Assembly: GCF_039523795.1 (NCBI RefSeq)
Contig: NZ_BAAAFZ010000011.1
Coordinates: 1 to 64,000, forward strand
DNA length: 64,000 nt
Direction of reading: 5' to 3'
DNA from: Craurococcus roseus
GTDB lineage: Bacteria; Pseudomonadota; Alphaproteobacteria; Acetobacterales; Acetobacteraceae
Shown here: one piece after another, positions 52,307-59,946 of the stretch
How the letters are laid out: each line of letters begins with the position of its first letter
How positions within the stretch are numbered: position 1 is the first letter of the stretch
The notes under the pieces: model-generated
The model's database searches: none
The model's input: only the letters and a program-made list of their open reading frames with translations
Told to the model about the DNA's origin: nothing
Position numbers and translations under genes: made by a program

Positions 52307-52486
52307 ATGCTGGCGCTTCTCTGGCTCATCCCGCTGACGCTCGCCTTGGGAGGCGCCGCGCTCGCCCTGTTCGTGTGGAGCGCGCGGTCGGGGCAGTTCG
52401 ACGACCTGGACGCGGCCGCCCACCGCATCCTGCGCGACGACGACGCCCCGCGCCGCGGCGCCCGCCGCCCGCCGGACCGGGGCTGA
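52307..52486 (+). CDS. ccoS: CcoS-like cbb3-type cytochrome oxidase maturation protein
   Basis: A 59-residue CcoS/FixS: a membrane helix (LWLIPLTLALGGAALALFVW) followed by SARSGQFDDLDAAAHRILRDDD, the diagnostic FDDL...RIL motif. CcoS takes part in assembly of the cbb3 oxidase, probably at haem or copper insertion. AGGGGA precedes the ATG. It normally sits with ccoNOQP and ccoGHI, none of which is in the window, so it is separated from its operon or the rest lies elsewhere. Confidence 0.88.
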   Translation: MLALLWLIPLTLALGGAALALFVWSARSGQFDDLDAAAHRILRDDDAPRRGARRPPDRG

Positions 52487-52537
52487 AGGCCCTCCCGCGG
52501 ACTCGGCCGCCGGGCGCCCGGAGGACCTTCGCCGCAG

Positions 52538-53665
52538 ATGCGACTGCTGCTCTGGTACTGGGGGCGCCGCGGCGCCGGGGGGCAGCTCACCCTCGCCTTG
52601 GCCGAAGCCTTGGCGCGTCGTCCCGACGCGGCGCCCGCCCTTTCGCTTTCGCGGCAAGCCGACCTGCTGGCCGAGACGACGGCCCTCGGCCTGCCGACCG
52701 ACGCCGTGGACACCTACAACAGCGCCGCGGGCTTCGTCCTCAACCTGCCGCGCGCGCCCTTCCTCGCGCGCCGGCTGGTGGCGCAGGCGCGCGCCCACCG
52801 CGCCGACGCGGTGGTTTCGGTGATGAGCCACCTGTGGACGGCGTTGGCGGCGCCCGCCCTGCGCCGAGCCGACATCCCCTTCGTGCCGCTGGTCCACGAC
52901 GCCGCGCGGCACCCGGGCGACCCCGGGCTGTGGTGGGATTGGCGGCTCGACCGCGAGTTGGACGCCGCCAGCGCGGCGATCGCCCTTTCCGGCGCGGTGG
53001 AAGCCGCCCTCCGCGCCCGGCGCCCGCGCCTGCCTGTGGCGCGGCTGCCGCTCGGCGCCCACCTGCCCGCGTCCAGCCTGCGCGCGGCGGCGCCGACCGG
53101 CACGGCGGGCGACTTCCTTTTCTTCGGTCGGGTCCGCGCCTACAAGGGCCTCGACCTGCTGCGCGACGCCTTCCGCCTCATCCACGAGCGCCGCCCGGAA
53201 GCGCGGCTCCGGGTGGTGGGCGAGGGCGACATCGAGGCCGCCGCCCCCGGCCTCTCCTCCTTGGACGGCGTGCGGGTGGAACCGCGCTGGGTGGCCGAGC
53301 CCGACATCCCGCCGCTCCTGGCCGGCGCCGGCGCCCTGGTGCTGCCCTACCGCGAAGCGAGCCAGAGCGGCGTCGTGTCCCTCGCCCACGCCCTCGGCGT
53401 GCCGGTGGTGGCGACGCCCGTGGGCGGCTTGGCCGAGCAGGTGACGGACGGCGTGGACGGCGCCCTGGCCGCGGCGGCGGAGCCGGGGGCGCTGGCGGAC
53501 GCGATGGCCCGCCTGTGCGACCCCGCCGAACGCGACCGCCTCGCCGCCGGCGCGCGCCGCACCGGCCGCGCGCTGGCCGATTGGGACGCGCAGGCCGCCG
53601 CGCTGCTGGACGCCCTGCGCGGCGCGGGCATCGGCGGCCAACGGCGTCGATCGGGGCTCGGTTAA
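52538..53665 (+). CDS. GT4-family glycosyltransferase
   Basis: A 375-residue GT-B enzyme. N-terminal YWGRRGAGGQLTLALAEALA is the acceptor-domain P-loop-like turn, then VVSVMSHLWTALAAPAL, and in the donor domain FFGRVRAYKGLDLLRDAF, VVGEGDIEAAAPGL and VLPYREASQSGVVSLAHALG (with E of the EX7E pair). Likely adds a sugar in surface polysaccharide synthesis. It opens the glycan cluster that runs to the window end. No ribosome site is obvious before the ATG. Confidence 0.87.
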   Translation: MRLLLWYWGRRGAGGQLTLALAEALARRPDAAPALSLSRQADLLAETTALGLPTDAVDTYNSAAGFVLNLPRAPFLARRLVAQARAHRADAVVSVMSHLWTALAAPALRRADIPFVPLVHDAARHPGDPGLWWDWRLDRELDAASAAIALSGAVEAALRARRPRLPVARLPLGAHLPASSLRAAAPTGTAGDFLFFGRVRAYKGLDLLRDAFRLIHERRPEARLRVVGEGDIEAAAPGLSSLDGVRVEPRWVAEPDIPPLLAGAGALVLPYREASQSGVVSLAHALGVPVVATPVGGLAEQVTDGVDGALAAAAEPGALADAMARLCDPAERDRLAAGARRTGRALADWDAQAAALLDALRGAGIGGQRRRSGLG

Positions 53666-53822
53666 CGGGCGCTCCACGCACCCGGACCTTCCGGCTTGGC
53701 CCACCGAGGCCGAAGCCCTCTTGGCCGCCGCCCGTTGCGCGGTCGCCGACGAATCGCGGTCGGGTCGGCACTGATGTGTGCGGCTGGCAGTTCAATCGGC
53801 CTTGATCTAACAAGCCTCCGTC

Positions 53823-54401
53823 ATGCCCCCTCTCGACGCTTGGCTGTCCGAGGCCGAGGCCCTGCTCGCCGCCACCCGCCGCGCCGGCTTCGGCCCGGCC
53901 ATGGACCGCGCCGTTTCCGCTACCGCCGGGGCGCTGGCCGCCGGCCGGCCGTTGCTCGTCTGCGGCAACGGCGGCTCGGCCGCGGACGCGCAGCACATCG
54001 TGGCGGAGCTGGTGGGCCGGTTCCTGCGCGAACGGCGGGCGTTGCGCGCGATCTGCCTGAGCGGCGACCCCGCGGTGCTCACCGCCTGGAGCAACGACCA
54101 CGGCTTCGACACCGTGTTCGCCCGGCAGGTGGAAGCGCACGCGGAGCCGGGCGGCGTGCTGCTCGCCCTGTCCACCTCCGGCAACTCGCCCAACGTGGTG
54201 AAGGCGCTGGAAACGGCGCGGGCGCGCGGCATGGCCACCATCGGCCTCACGGGAGAGGGCGGCGGCCGCATGGCGCCGCTCTGCGACCACCTCTTCGCCG
54301 TGCCCTCCGCCTCCACGCCGGCGGTCCAGCAGGTCCACCTCTGCTTGTACCACTGCTTCTGCGCCGGCGTGGAGGCGGCGGTCGCCGACGGCGCGGCGTG
54401 A
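53823..54401 (+). CDS. gmhA: phosphoheptose isomerase (sedoheptulose-7-phosphate isomerase)
   Basis: Converts sedoheptulose-7-phosphate to D-glycero-manno-heptose-7-phosphate, the entry to heptose synthesis. 192-residue SIS protein: CGNGGSAADAQHIVAELVGRF (substrate-binding loop with Ser), ALSTSGNSPNVVKAL, and AVQQVHLCLYHCFCAGVEA with catalytic His. Length is normal. Its stop overlaps the gmhB GTG (GTGA), so they are coupled. In this cluster heptose could be for LPS core or surface glycan. Confidence 0.93.
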   Translation: MPPLDAWLSEAEALLAATRRAGFGPAMDRAVSATAGALAAGRPLLVCGNGGSAADAQHIVAELVGRFLRERRALRAICLSGDPAVLTAWSNDHGFDTVFARQVEAHAEPGGVLLALSTSGNSPNVVKALETARARGMATIGLTGEGGGRMAPLCDHLFAVPSASTPAVQQVHLCLYHCFCAGVEAAVADGAA

Positions 54402-54907
54402 CCGGAGGCCCGCGCCCGGCGGTTTTCCTCGACCGCGACGGCGTGCTGATCGAGGACACCGGCTACCCGCACGACCCGGCGGAGGTGCGCTGGATCGCCG
54501 GCGCGCCGGAGGCGGTCGCGCGCCTGAACCGCGCGGGCTTCCTCGTCTTCGTCGTCACCAACCAATCCGGCGTCGCCCGCGGCCTGTACCCGGACGAGCA
54601 GGTTGGGGCGTTGCACCGCTGGATGTCGGAGCGGCTGGCCGGAGCGGGGGCGCGGGTAGACGCCTTCGAGCACTGCCCGCACCACCCGGACGCGCCGCTG
54701 CCCGCCTACCGGCGAAACTGCCGCCGCCGCAAACCCGCGCCCGGCATGATCGAGGACCTGCTGCGCGCCTGGCCGGTGGAGCGCGCCGGCTCCTTCCTCG
54801 TCGGCGACAAGCCGAGCGACCTCGCCGCCGCCGCCGCGGCCGGCCTGCCCGGGCACCTCTTCCCCGGCGGGAGCCTAGACGCCTTCCTCGGCGGCATCCT
54901 CCGGTGA
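54398..54907 (+). CDS. gmhB: D-glycero-manno-heptose bisphosphate phosphatase
   Basis: A 169-residue HAD phosphatase: FLDRDGVLIEDTGYPHDP (Asp nucleophile at about residue 11), FVVTNQSGVARGLYPDE, and RRNCRRRKPAPGMIEDLL with the zinc-binding Cys-rich insertion CPHHPDAPLPAYRRNC, then GDKPSDLAAAAAAGL. GmhB removes the 7-phosphate. HldE and HldD (or HddA/HddC) are not in the window, so the pathway end-product (ADP- or GDP-heptose) cannot be told. Starts at the GTG overlapping gmhA and its stop overlaps the next start. Confidence 0.9.
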   Translation: MTGGPRPAVFLDRDGVLIEDTGYPHDPAEVRWIAGAPEAVARLNRAGFLVFVVTNQSGVARGLYPDEQVGALHRWMSERLAGAGARVDAFEHCPHHPDAPLPAYRRNCRRRKPAPGMIEDLLRAWPVERAGSFLVGDKPSDLAAAAAAGLPGHLFPGGSLDAFLGGILR

Positions 54908-56163
54908 GCGCGCTCGGCCGCGTCTGGCGCCTGCTGCCGCGCGACATGCGGCGCGAGGCCCTGTTCGGCGCCATGGCCGCGCTCGCCCCGCGCCCGGACC
55001 CGGAGCCGCCGCGGCCCGATGCCGCCGGCCCCGTCACCGTCGCCGGCTATTTCGGCGCGCCCACCGGCCTCGGCGCCGCCGCCCGGCGCTTGGCGGCCGC
55101 GCTCCGGCTCGCCGGGTTCGCGGTGGCCGAGGCCGACCTCACCGGCCCGCTCCGCCAAGGCCCGCCCGCCCCGCCGCCGCGCGTGGCGCCCGGCCCCGGG
55201 ACGTTGATGGTCCACGTCAACGGCCCGATGCTGCCCTGGGCCATGCGCGTGCTCGGCCGCGGCGCCGTTTCCGGCAAGCGCGTCATAGCGGTGTGGAACT
55301 GGGAGCTGCCGAAGCTCGCGCCCGATTGGCGCCGCGGCTTCCGTTTCACGCACGAGATTTGGGTGTCGAGCCGCTTCACCGCCGGCGCCGTGGAGGCCGA
55401 GCCCGGCGCCCCGCCCGTCCGCGTGGTGCCCTACATGGTGCCGGAGCCCGACCCGTCGCCGCTGCGCCGCGCCGATTTCGGGCTGCCGGAGGACGCCTTC
55501 GTCGCCCTTTCGGTATTCGACGCGTCCTCTTCCATCGCGCGCAAGAATCCGCTCGCGGCGATCGCCGCCCACCGCGCCGCCTTCGGCGACCGGCCCGACC
55601 GCGCGCTGGTGCTGAAGACGCACAAGACCGACGCGGCGGGGCCGGCTTGGCGGGAGGTGGCGGAGGCCGCCGCCGGAGCGCCCAACGTGCTCGTCCTCGA
55701 CCGCGCGCTGGACCGCCGCGACCTTTGGGCGCTGGTGCTCGCGGCCGACTGCTTCCTTTCGACGCACCGCTCGGAAGGCTTCGGCTTCGGCATGGCCGAA
55801 GCGATGCGCGCCGCCCGGCCGGTGCTGGCCACCGGCTGGTCCGGCAACATGGACTTCATGGCGGGAGAAGGCGCCGTCGCGCTGCCCTTCGACCTCGTCC
55901 CGGCCCGCGACCCCCAGCGCACCTACGACCTGCCGGGCGCGGTGTGGGCCGAGGTCCGTGTGCCGGATGCCGCCGCCGCGCTCGCCGCGCTCGCCAACGC
56001 CGGCCCCGAGCGCCGCGCCGCCCTCGGCGCCGCTGCGCGCGAAGCGGCCGAGGCGCTCTCCCCCGCCGCCGTCGCGGCGCGCGCGAGGGCGGCGCTGCTC
56101 GGCCTTTCCGATCCCGGGGCGCAAGGCCCGCTCGGGTTGCAAGGCGCGGACATTTCCGTTTAA
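54904..56163 (+). CDS. GT4-type glycosyltransferase
   Basis: A 419-residue glycosyltransferase (GTG start overlapping gmhB). The N-terminal half has GYFGAPTGLGAAARRLAAAL, VHVNGPMLPWAM and VWNWELPKLAPDW, and the donor domain FVALSVFDASSSIARKNPLA, RALVLKTHKT, STHRSEGFGFGMAEAMRAA (EX7E) and GWSGNMDFM. The group is common in alphaproteobacterial EPS clusters. Sugar and acceptor unknown. Confidence 0.85.
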   Translation: MSALGRVWRLLPRDMRREALFGAMAALAPRPDPEPPRPDAAGPVTVAGYFGAPTGLGAAARRLAAALRLAGFAVAEADLTGPLRQGPPAPPPRVAPGPGTLMVHVNGPMLPWAMRVLGRGAVSGKRVIAVWNWELPKLAPDWRRGFRFTHEIWVSSRFTAGAVEAEPGAPPVRVVPYMVPEPDPSPLRRADFGLPEDAFVALSVFDASSSIARKNPLAAIAAHRAAFGDRPDRALVLKTHKTDAAGPAWREVAEAAAGAPNVLVLDRALDRRDLWALVLAADCFLSTHRSEGFGFGMAEAMRAARPVLATGWSGNMDFMAGEGAVALPFDLVPARDPQRTYDLPGAVWAEVRVPDAAAALAALANAGPERRAALGAAAREAAEALSPAAVAARARAALLGLSDPGAQGPLGLQGADISV

Positions 56164-56205
56164 CCGGCCCCTTCCCGGCCGGGGAGGCCGGGACGGGAGA
56201 GCCTT

Positions 56206-57441
56206 GTGCCGAGCTGCGTCGCCATCGAGCGCTGCCGAGTGAGCGGCAGCCGCAACCTGATTCCGGTGCTCGACCTCGGCGAGCAGGCGCTGACAGGCGT
56301 GTTCCCGCGGCGCCGGGAGGCCCCCGTCACCGTCGGTCCGCTCCGCCTCGTGTGGTGCCCGGAAAGCGGGTTGTTGCAGCTCGCCCACTCCTTCGACCTG
56401 GGCGAGATGTACGGCGAGAACTACGGCTACCGCTCCGGCCTCAACCGTTCCATGGTCGAGCACCTAACGCAGAAGGTGCGGGAGCTGGAGCGGCTGGCGG
56501 ACCTCAAGCCGGGCGCCACCGTGCTCGACATCGGCTCCAACGACGCCACCTCGCTCAAGGCCTACGCGACGCCTTCGCTGAAGCGCGTCGGCATGGACCC
56601 GACCGGGGCCAAGTTCCGGCAGTACTACCCGGACGACGTGAAGCTGGTGCCGGACTTCTTCTCAGCCGCAGCCTACCGCGCGGCAGGGGCCGCGCCCGCC
56701 TCCATCGTCACCTCCATAGCCATGTTCTACGACCTGGAGGATCCGGTCGCCTTCGCCCGCGAAGTGGAGGGCGTGCTGGCGCCGGGCGGCGTGTGGCACT
56801 TCGAGCAGAGCTACATGCCCTCGATGCTGCGCCTCACCTCCTACGACACGGTCTGCCACGAGCACCTGGAGTACTACTCCCTCGGCGTCGTCGCCCGCAT
56901 CCTGGAGCAGGCCGGGATGCGGGCGGTGGACGTGAAGATGAACGGCGTCAACGGCGGCTCCTTCGCGGTGACGTCGGTGCGCCACGACGATCCCCGCCGC
57001 GGCTCGGAAGGGGTGCTGGCCTGGCTGCTGGAGCGGGAGGAGCGCATGGGCCTCTCCACGCCCCGCCCCTACCGCGACTTCGAGGAGCGCGTGTTCCGCC
57101 ACCGCGCCGACCTCCGCCGCCTGCTCGAAGCGCTCAAGGCCGACGGCAAGACCGTGCTCGGCTACGGCGCCTCCACCAAGGGCAACGTGGTGCTGCAGTT
57201 CTGCGGCATCGGCCCCGACCTGCTGCCCTGCATCGCCGAGGTGAACGAGGACAAGTTCGGCGCCTTCACGCCCGGCACCGGCATCCCGATCGTGGCCGAG
57301 GCGGAGGCGCGGGCGATGCGGCCGGACTACTTCCTCGTGCTGCCCTGGCACTTCCGCGACGGCATCGTGCGGCGCGAAGCGGAGTTCCTCGCGCGCGGCG
57401 GGCGCATGATCTTCCCCTTCCCCGAAATCGAGATCGTCTGA
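56206..57441 (+). CDS. class I SAM-dependent C-methyltransferase-like protein (TylC3-type, zinc-Cys replaced)
   Basis: A 411-residue three-part protein like NDP-sugar C-methyltransferases: an N-terminal zinc-type domain (CRVSGSRNLIPVLDLGEQAL; LRLVWCPESGLLQLAHSFDL), a SAM-binding Rossmann fold (TVLDIGSNDATSLKAYA; IVTSIAMFYDLED) and a C-terminal Rossmann-like domain (KTVLGYGASTKGNVVLQFCG). In the typical CxCG and CPxCG zinc motifs the second Cys is Ser here (CRVSG, CPESG), so zinc is probably absent. GGGAGAG precedes the GTG. It may methylate or only bind a nucleotide sugar; gmd follows by 18 bases. Confidence 0.8.
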   Translation: MPSCVAIERCRVSGSRNLIPVLDLGEQALTGVFPRRREAPVTVGPLRLVWCPESGLLQLAHSFDLGEMYGENYGYRSGLNRSMVEHLTQKVRELERLADLKPGATVLDIGSNDATSLKAYATPSLKRVGMDPTGAKFRQYYPDDVKLVPDFFSAAAYRAAGAAPASIVTSIAMFYDLEDPVAFAREVEGVLAPGGVWHFEQSYMPSMLRLTSYDTVCHEHLEYYSLGVVARILEQAGMRAVDVKMNGVNGGSFAVTSVRHDDPRRGSEGVLAWLLEREERMGLSTPRPYRDFEERVFRHRADLRRLLEALKADGKTVLGYGASTKGNVVLQFCGIGPDLLPCIAEVNEDKFGAFTPGTGIPIVAEAEARAMRPDYFLVLPWHFRDGIVRREAEFLARGGRMIFPFPEIEIV

Positions 57442-57459
57442 GGCGGGACGCACCCAACC

Positions 57460-58473
57460 ATGACCAAGCGCGCGCTCATCACCGGCGTCACCGGCCAGGA
57501 CGGCGCCTACTTGTCCCAGCTCCTGCTGGAAAAGGGCTACGAGGTCTACGGCCTGCTCCGCCGCTCCGCCTCCTCCGACGTGATCGCGGAACGGCTCCGC
57601 TGGCTCGGCGTGGCCGACCGGGTGCGGATGGTGGACGGCAACCTGACCGACATGCCGAGCCTCCTCGACGCGGTCGCCAAGGTGAAGCCGGACGAGGTTT
57701 ACAACCTCGGCGCCCAGAGCTTCGTGAAGACGTCCTGGGACCAGCCGCAGGTGACGGCGCAGGTCACGGCCTTCGGCGTGCTGAACATGCTGGAGGCGGT
57801 GCGGCGGATGGCGCCGCAGGCCCGCTTCTACCAAGCCAGCTCCTCCGAGATGTACGGCCTCATCCAGGAAGCGGAGCAGGGCGAGAAAACGCCCTTCTAC
57901 CCGCGCAGCCCCTACGCCGTCGCCAAGCTCTACGGCCACTGGATCACAGTGAACTACCGCGAGAGCTTCGGGATGCACGCCTCCAGCGGCATCCTGTTCA
58001 ACCACGAGAGCCCCTTGCGCGGCATCGAGTTCGTCACCCGCAAGGTCACGGACGGCGCGGCGCGGATCAAGCTCGGCCTGGCCAAGGAGCTGCGCATGGG
58101 CAACATGGACGCCGAGCGCGACTGGGGCCACGCGCGCGACTACGTGCGCGCCATGTGGCTGATGCTCCAGCAGGACGCGCCGGACGACTACGTGGTGGCG
58201 ACCGGCCGCACCACCACGGTCCGGGAGATGTGCCGCATCGCCTTCGCCCATGTCGGCCTGGATTACGAGCGCCATGTGGTGGTGGACCCCGCGCTGTTCC
58301 GCCCGGCCGAGGTGGACCGCTTGCTCGGCGACCCGTCCAAGGCCCGCGCGAAGCTCGGCTGGGTGCCGGAGACCACGTTGGAGGGGATGATCGCCGAGAT
58401 GGTGGAGGCCGACCTCCGCCGCCACCGCGACCGCGCGCTGCTCGCGTCCGGGCGGGAGGCCGCGGCCTCTTGA
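57460..58473 (+). CDS. gmd: GDP-mannose 4,6-dehydratase
   Basis: Converts GDP-D-mannose to GDP-4-keto-6-deoxymannose. 337-residue SDR: GVTGQDGAYLSQLLLEKGYEV (NADP loop at about 9-29), YNLGAQSFVKTSW, FYQASSSEMYG (Ser/Thr), and catalytic PFYPRSPYAVAKLYGHWI (YxxxK), then ILFNHESPLRG and RDWGHARDYVRAMWLM. Length slightly shorter than E. coli Gmd (373), like many alphaproteobacterial forms. Its stop overlaps the TTG start of the reductase by four bases. Confidence 0.94.
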   Translation: MTKRALITGVTGQDGAYLSQLLLEKGYEVYGLLRRSASSDVIAERLRWLGVADRVRMVDGNLTDMPSLLDAVAKVKPDEVYNLGAQSFVKTSWDQPQVTAQVTAFGVLNMLEAVRRMAPQARFYQASSSEMYGLIQEAEQGEKTPFYPRSPYAVAKLYGHWITVNYRESFGMHASSGILFNHESPLRGIEFVTRKVTDGAARIKLGLAKELRMGNMDAERDWGHARDYVRAMWLMLQQDAPDDYVVATGRTTTVREMCRIAFAHVGLDYERHVVVDPALFRPAEVDRLLGDPSKARAKLGWVPETTLEGMIAEMVEADLRRHRDRALLASGREAAAS

Positions 58474-59429
58474 GCTTCGCCCCGTCCCGCGTGCTCGTCA
58501 CCGGGGCGACGGGCTTCGTCGGCCGCCATCTGCTGACGGCGCTGCGCTCGGCCTTCCCGGCGGCCGAGCTGGTGCCGGCGGCGCGGGCCGGCGAGACCGG
58601 CGGGGCGACCGTGCGCGCGTTCGACCTCATGGACGCCGGGGGCGTGGCCCGGCTGGCGGCGGAGGTGCGGCCCGACGCCTGCGTCCACCTGGCCGCCGCG
58701 TCCGCGGTGGCGGAAAGCTTCGCCGACCCGGACGCCGCGTGGCGGGCCAACGTGGACGGCACGCGCGCCCTCGCCGCGGCGCTGGTGCGGCACGCGCCGG
58801 AATGCCGGTTGCTGCACGCCTCGAGCGGGGAGGTGTACGGCCTGTCCTTCAACGGCGGCGCGCCGCTCGACGAGGGGGCGCCGCTGCGTCCGGCCAACCC
58901 CTACGCCGCCGCAAAGGCCGCCGCCGACATCGCGCTCGGCGAGATGGCGTTGCGCGGCCTGCGCGTGCTGCGCCTCCGGCCGTTGAACCACGTGGGACCG
59001 GGCCAGTCGCCGCGCTTCGCCGTCGCCTCCTTCGCGCGCCAGATCGCCCGCATCGAGGCCGGGGCGCAGCCGCCCGCGGTGCGCACGGGCGCGCTCGACC
59101 GCCAGCGCGATTTCCTCGACGTGCGCGACGTGTGCGACGCCTACGTCTCGGCGTTGGCCCGCGCCGACTCGCTGCCCGCGGGGGCCGTGCTCAACATCGC
59201 CTCCGGCCGGCTGCGCCCGCTCGGGGGCGTCCTCGCCGACCTGCTGCGCATCGCCGGGGTGCGGGCGGAGGTGGAGCAGGAGCAAACAGCGCTGCGCCCG
59301 ACCGACCTCGCGGCCACCCCTTGCCGCGCCGACGCCGCGCGGGCGGCGCTCGGCTGGGCGCCGCGCCGCGACTGGGACGCGACCTTGGCCGAGATCCTCG
59401 AGTTCTGGCGCGCCGAGGTCCGGGCGTGA
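58470..59429 (+). CDS. rmd: GDP-4-keto-6-deoxymannose reductase-like SDR (rmd type)
   Basis: A 319-residue SDR with LVTGATGFVGRHLLTALR, CVHLAAASAVAESFADP, LHASSGEVYG, catalytic NPYAAAKAAADIAL (YxxxK) and LRLRPLNHVGPGQSP. In such gmd-linked pairs the reductase (Rmd) makes GDP-D-rhamnose; GDP-fucose synthase-type enzymes also share this fold, so the product is inferred from order. Start TTG, with GGGAGG ten bases upstream, overlaps gmd's TGA. Its stop overlaps the next GTG. Confidence 0.82.
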   Translation: MSFAPSRVLVTGATGFVGRHLLTALRSAFPAAELVPAARAGETGGATVRAFDLMDAGGVARLAAEVRPDACVHLAAASAVAESFADPDAAWRANVDGTRALAAALVRHAPECRLLHASSGEVYGLSFNGGAPLDEGAPLRPANPYAAAKAAADIALGEMALRGLRVLRLRPLNHVGPGQSPRFAVASFARQIARIEAGAQPPAVRTGALDRQRDFLDVRDVCDAYVSALARADSLPAGAVLNIASGRLRPLGGVLADLLRIAGVRAEVEQEQTALRPTDLAATPCRADAARAALGWAPRRDWDATLAEILEFWRAEVRA

Positions 59430-59946
59430 CGGCGGGGGCGGCCGGCGGCGATCCCGTGGAAGCCGTCACCGGCGTCCCGCGCGGCGCCATCCTCGAACGC
59501 TGCGCGGCGCGCCGCGCCGGGCTTCCGGTCAGCCCCTTCGCGCCGCCCGCCATCGCCGCGGCGCACCGCCGCCCGCCGCCGGTGCGCGTGGACCCCGACG
59601 GGGTGCGCTTCGCCGACCTGCGCGCCGCCGGCGACGAGGACTTCGTGGTGTCGGCCTTCGTGGCGATCCTCGGCCGGCCGCCGCACGACCCGGAGTTCGA
59701 CCGGCGCCTCCGCGAACTGAAAGGCGGCAAGACGCGGCTGGAGATCATCGGCCGCCTCGCCCTGTCCCGGGACGGCCGCCGCGCCAAGCGGCCGCGCGTC
59801 GCGGGCGTGGCGCTGCCGGCCTTGTTGCGCTCCGTGCGCTTGGCCGACCGGGCGCTGGAACGGCCCGCGGCGGGCCCNNNNNCGTCCTGGCCTTCGCCCT
59901 GCTGCGCGCGGCCGCGGCGCGGGCGAGATCGGTCGTCCGCCGGTGA
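59426..59946 (+). CDS. DUF4214-like small protein in glycan operon, contains gap
   Basis: About 170 residues, GTG start overlapping the rmd stop. It has a leader (AVTGVPRGAILERCAARRAG), then a DUF4214-like stretch EDFVVSAFVAILGRPPHDPE followed by LRELKGGKTRLEIIGRLALS; after a 5-base N run (59878-59882) the open frame shifts and ends in VLAFALLRAAAARARSVVRR, TGA overlapping the next GTG. No signal peptide visible. The DUF4214 motif also occurs three times in the RTX protein at 33508. Role unknown; operon context suggests a part in glycan assembly. Confidence 0.65.
59878..59882. other. assembly gap (5 N)
   Basis: Five unknown bases inside the DUF4214-like gene. The frame before and after shows the true length differs from 5 modulo 3. 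Confidence 0.99.
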
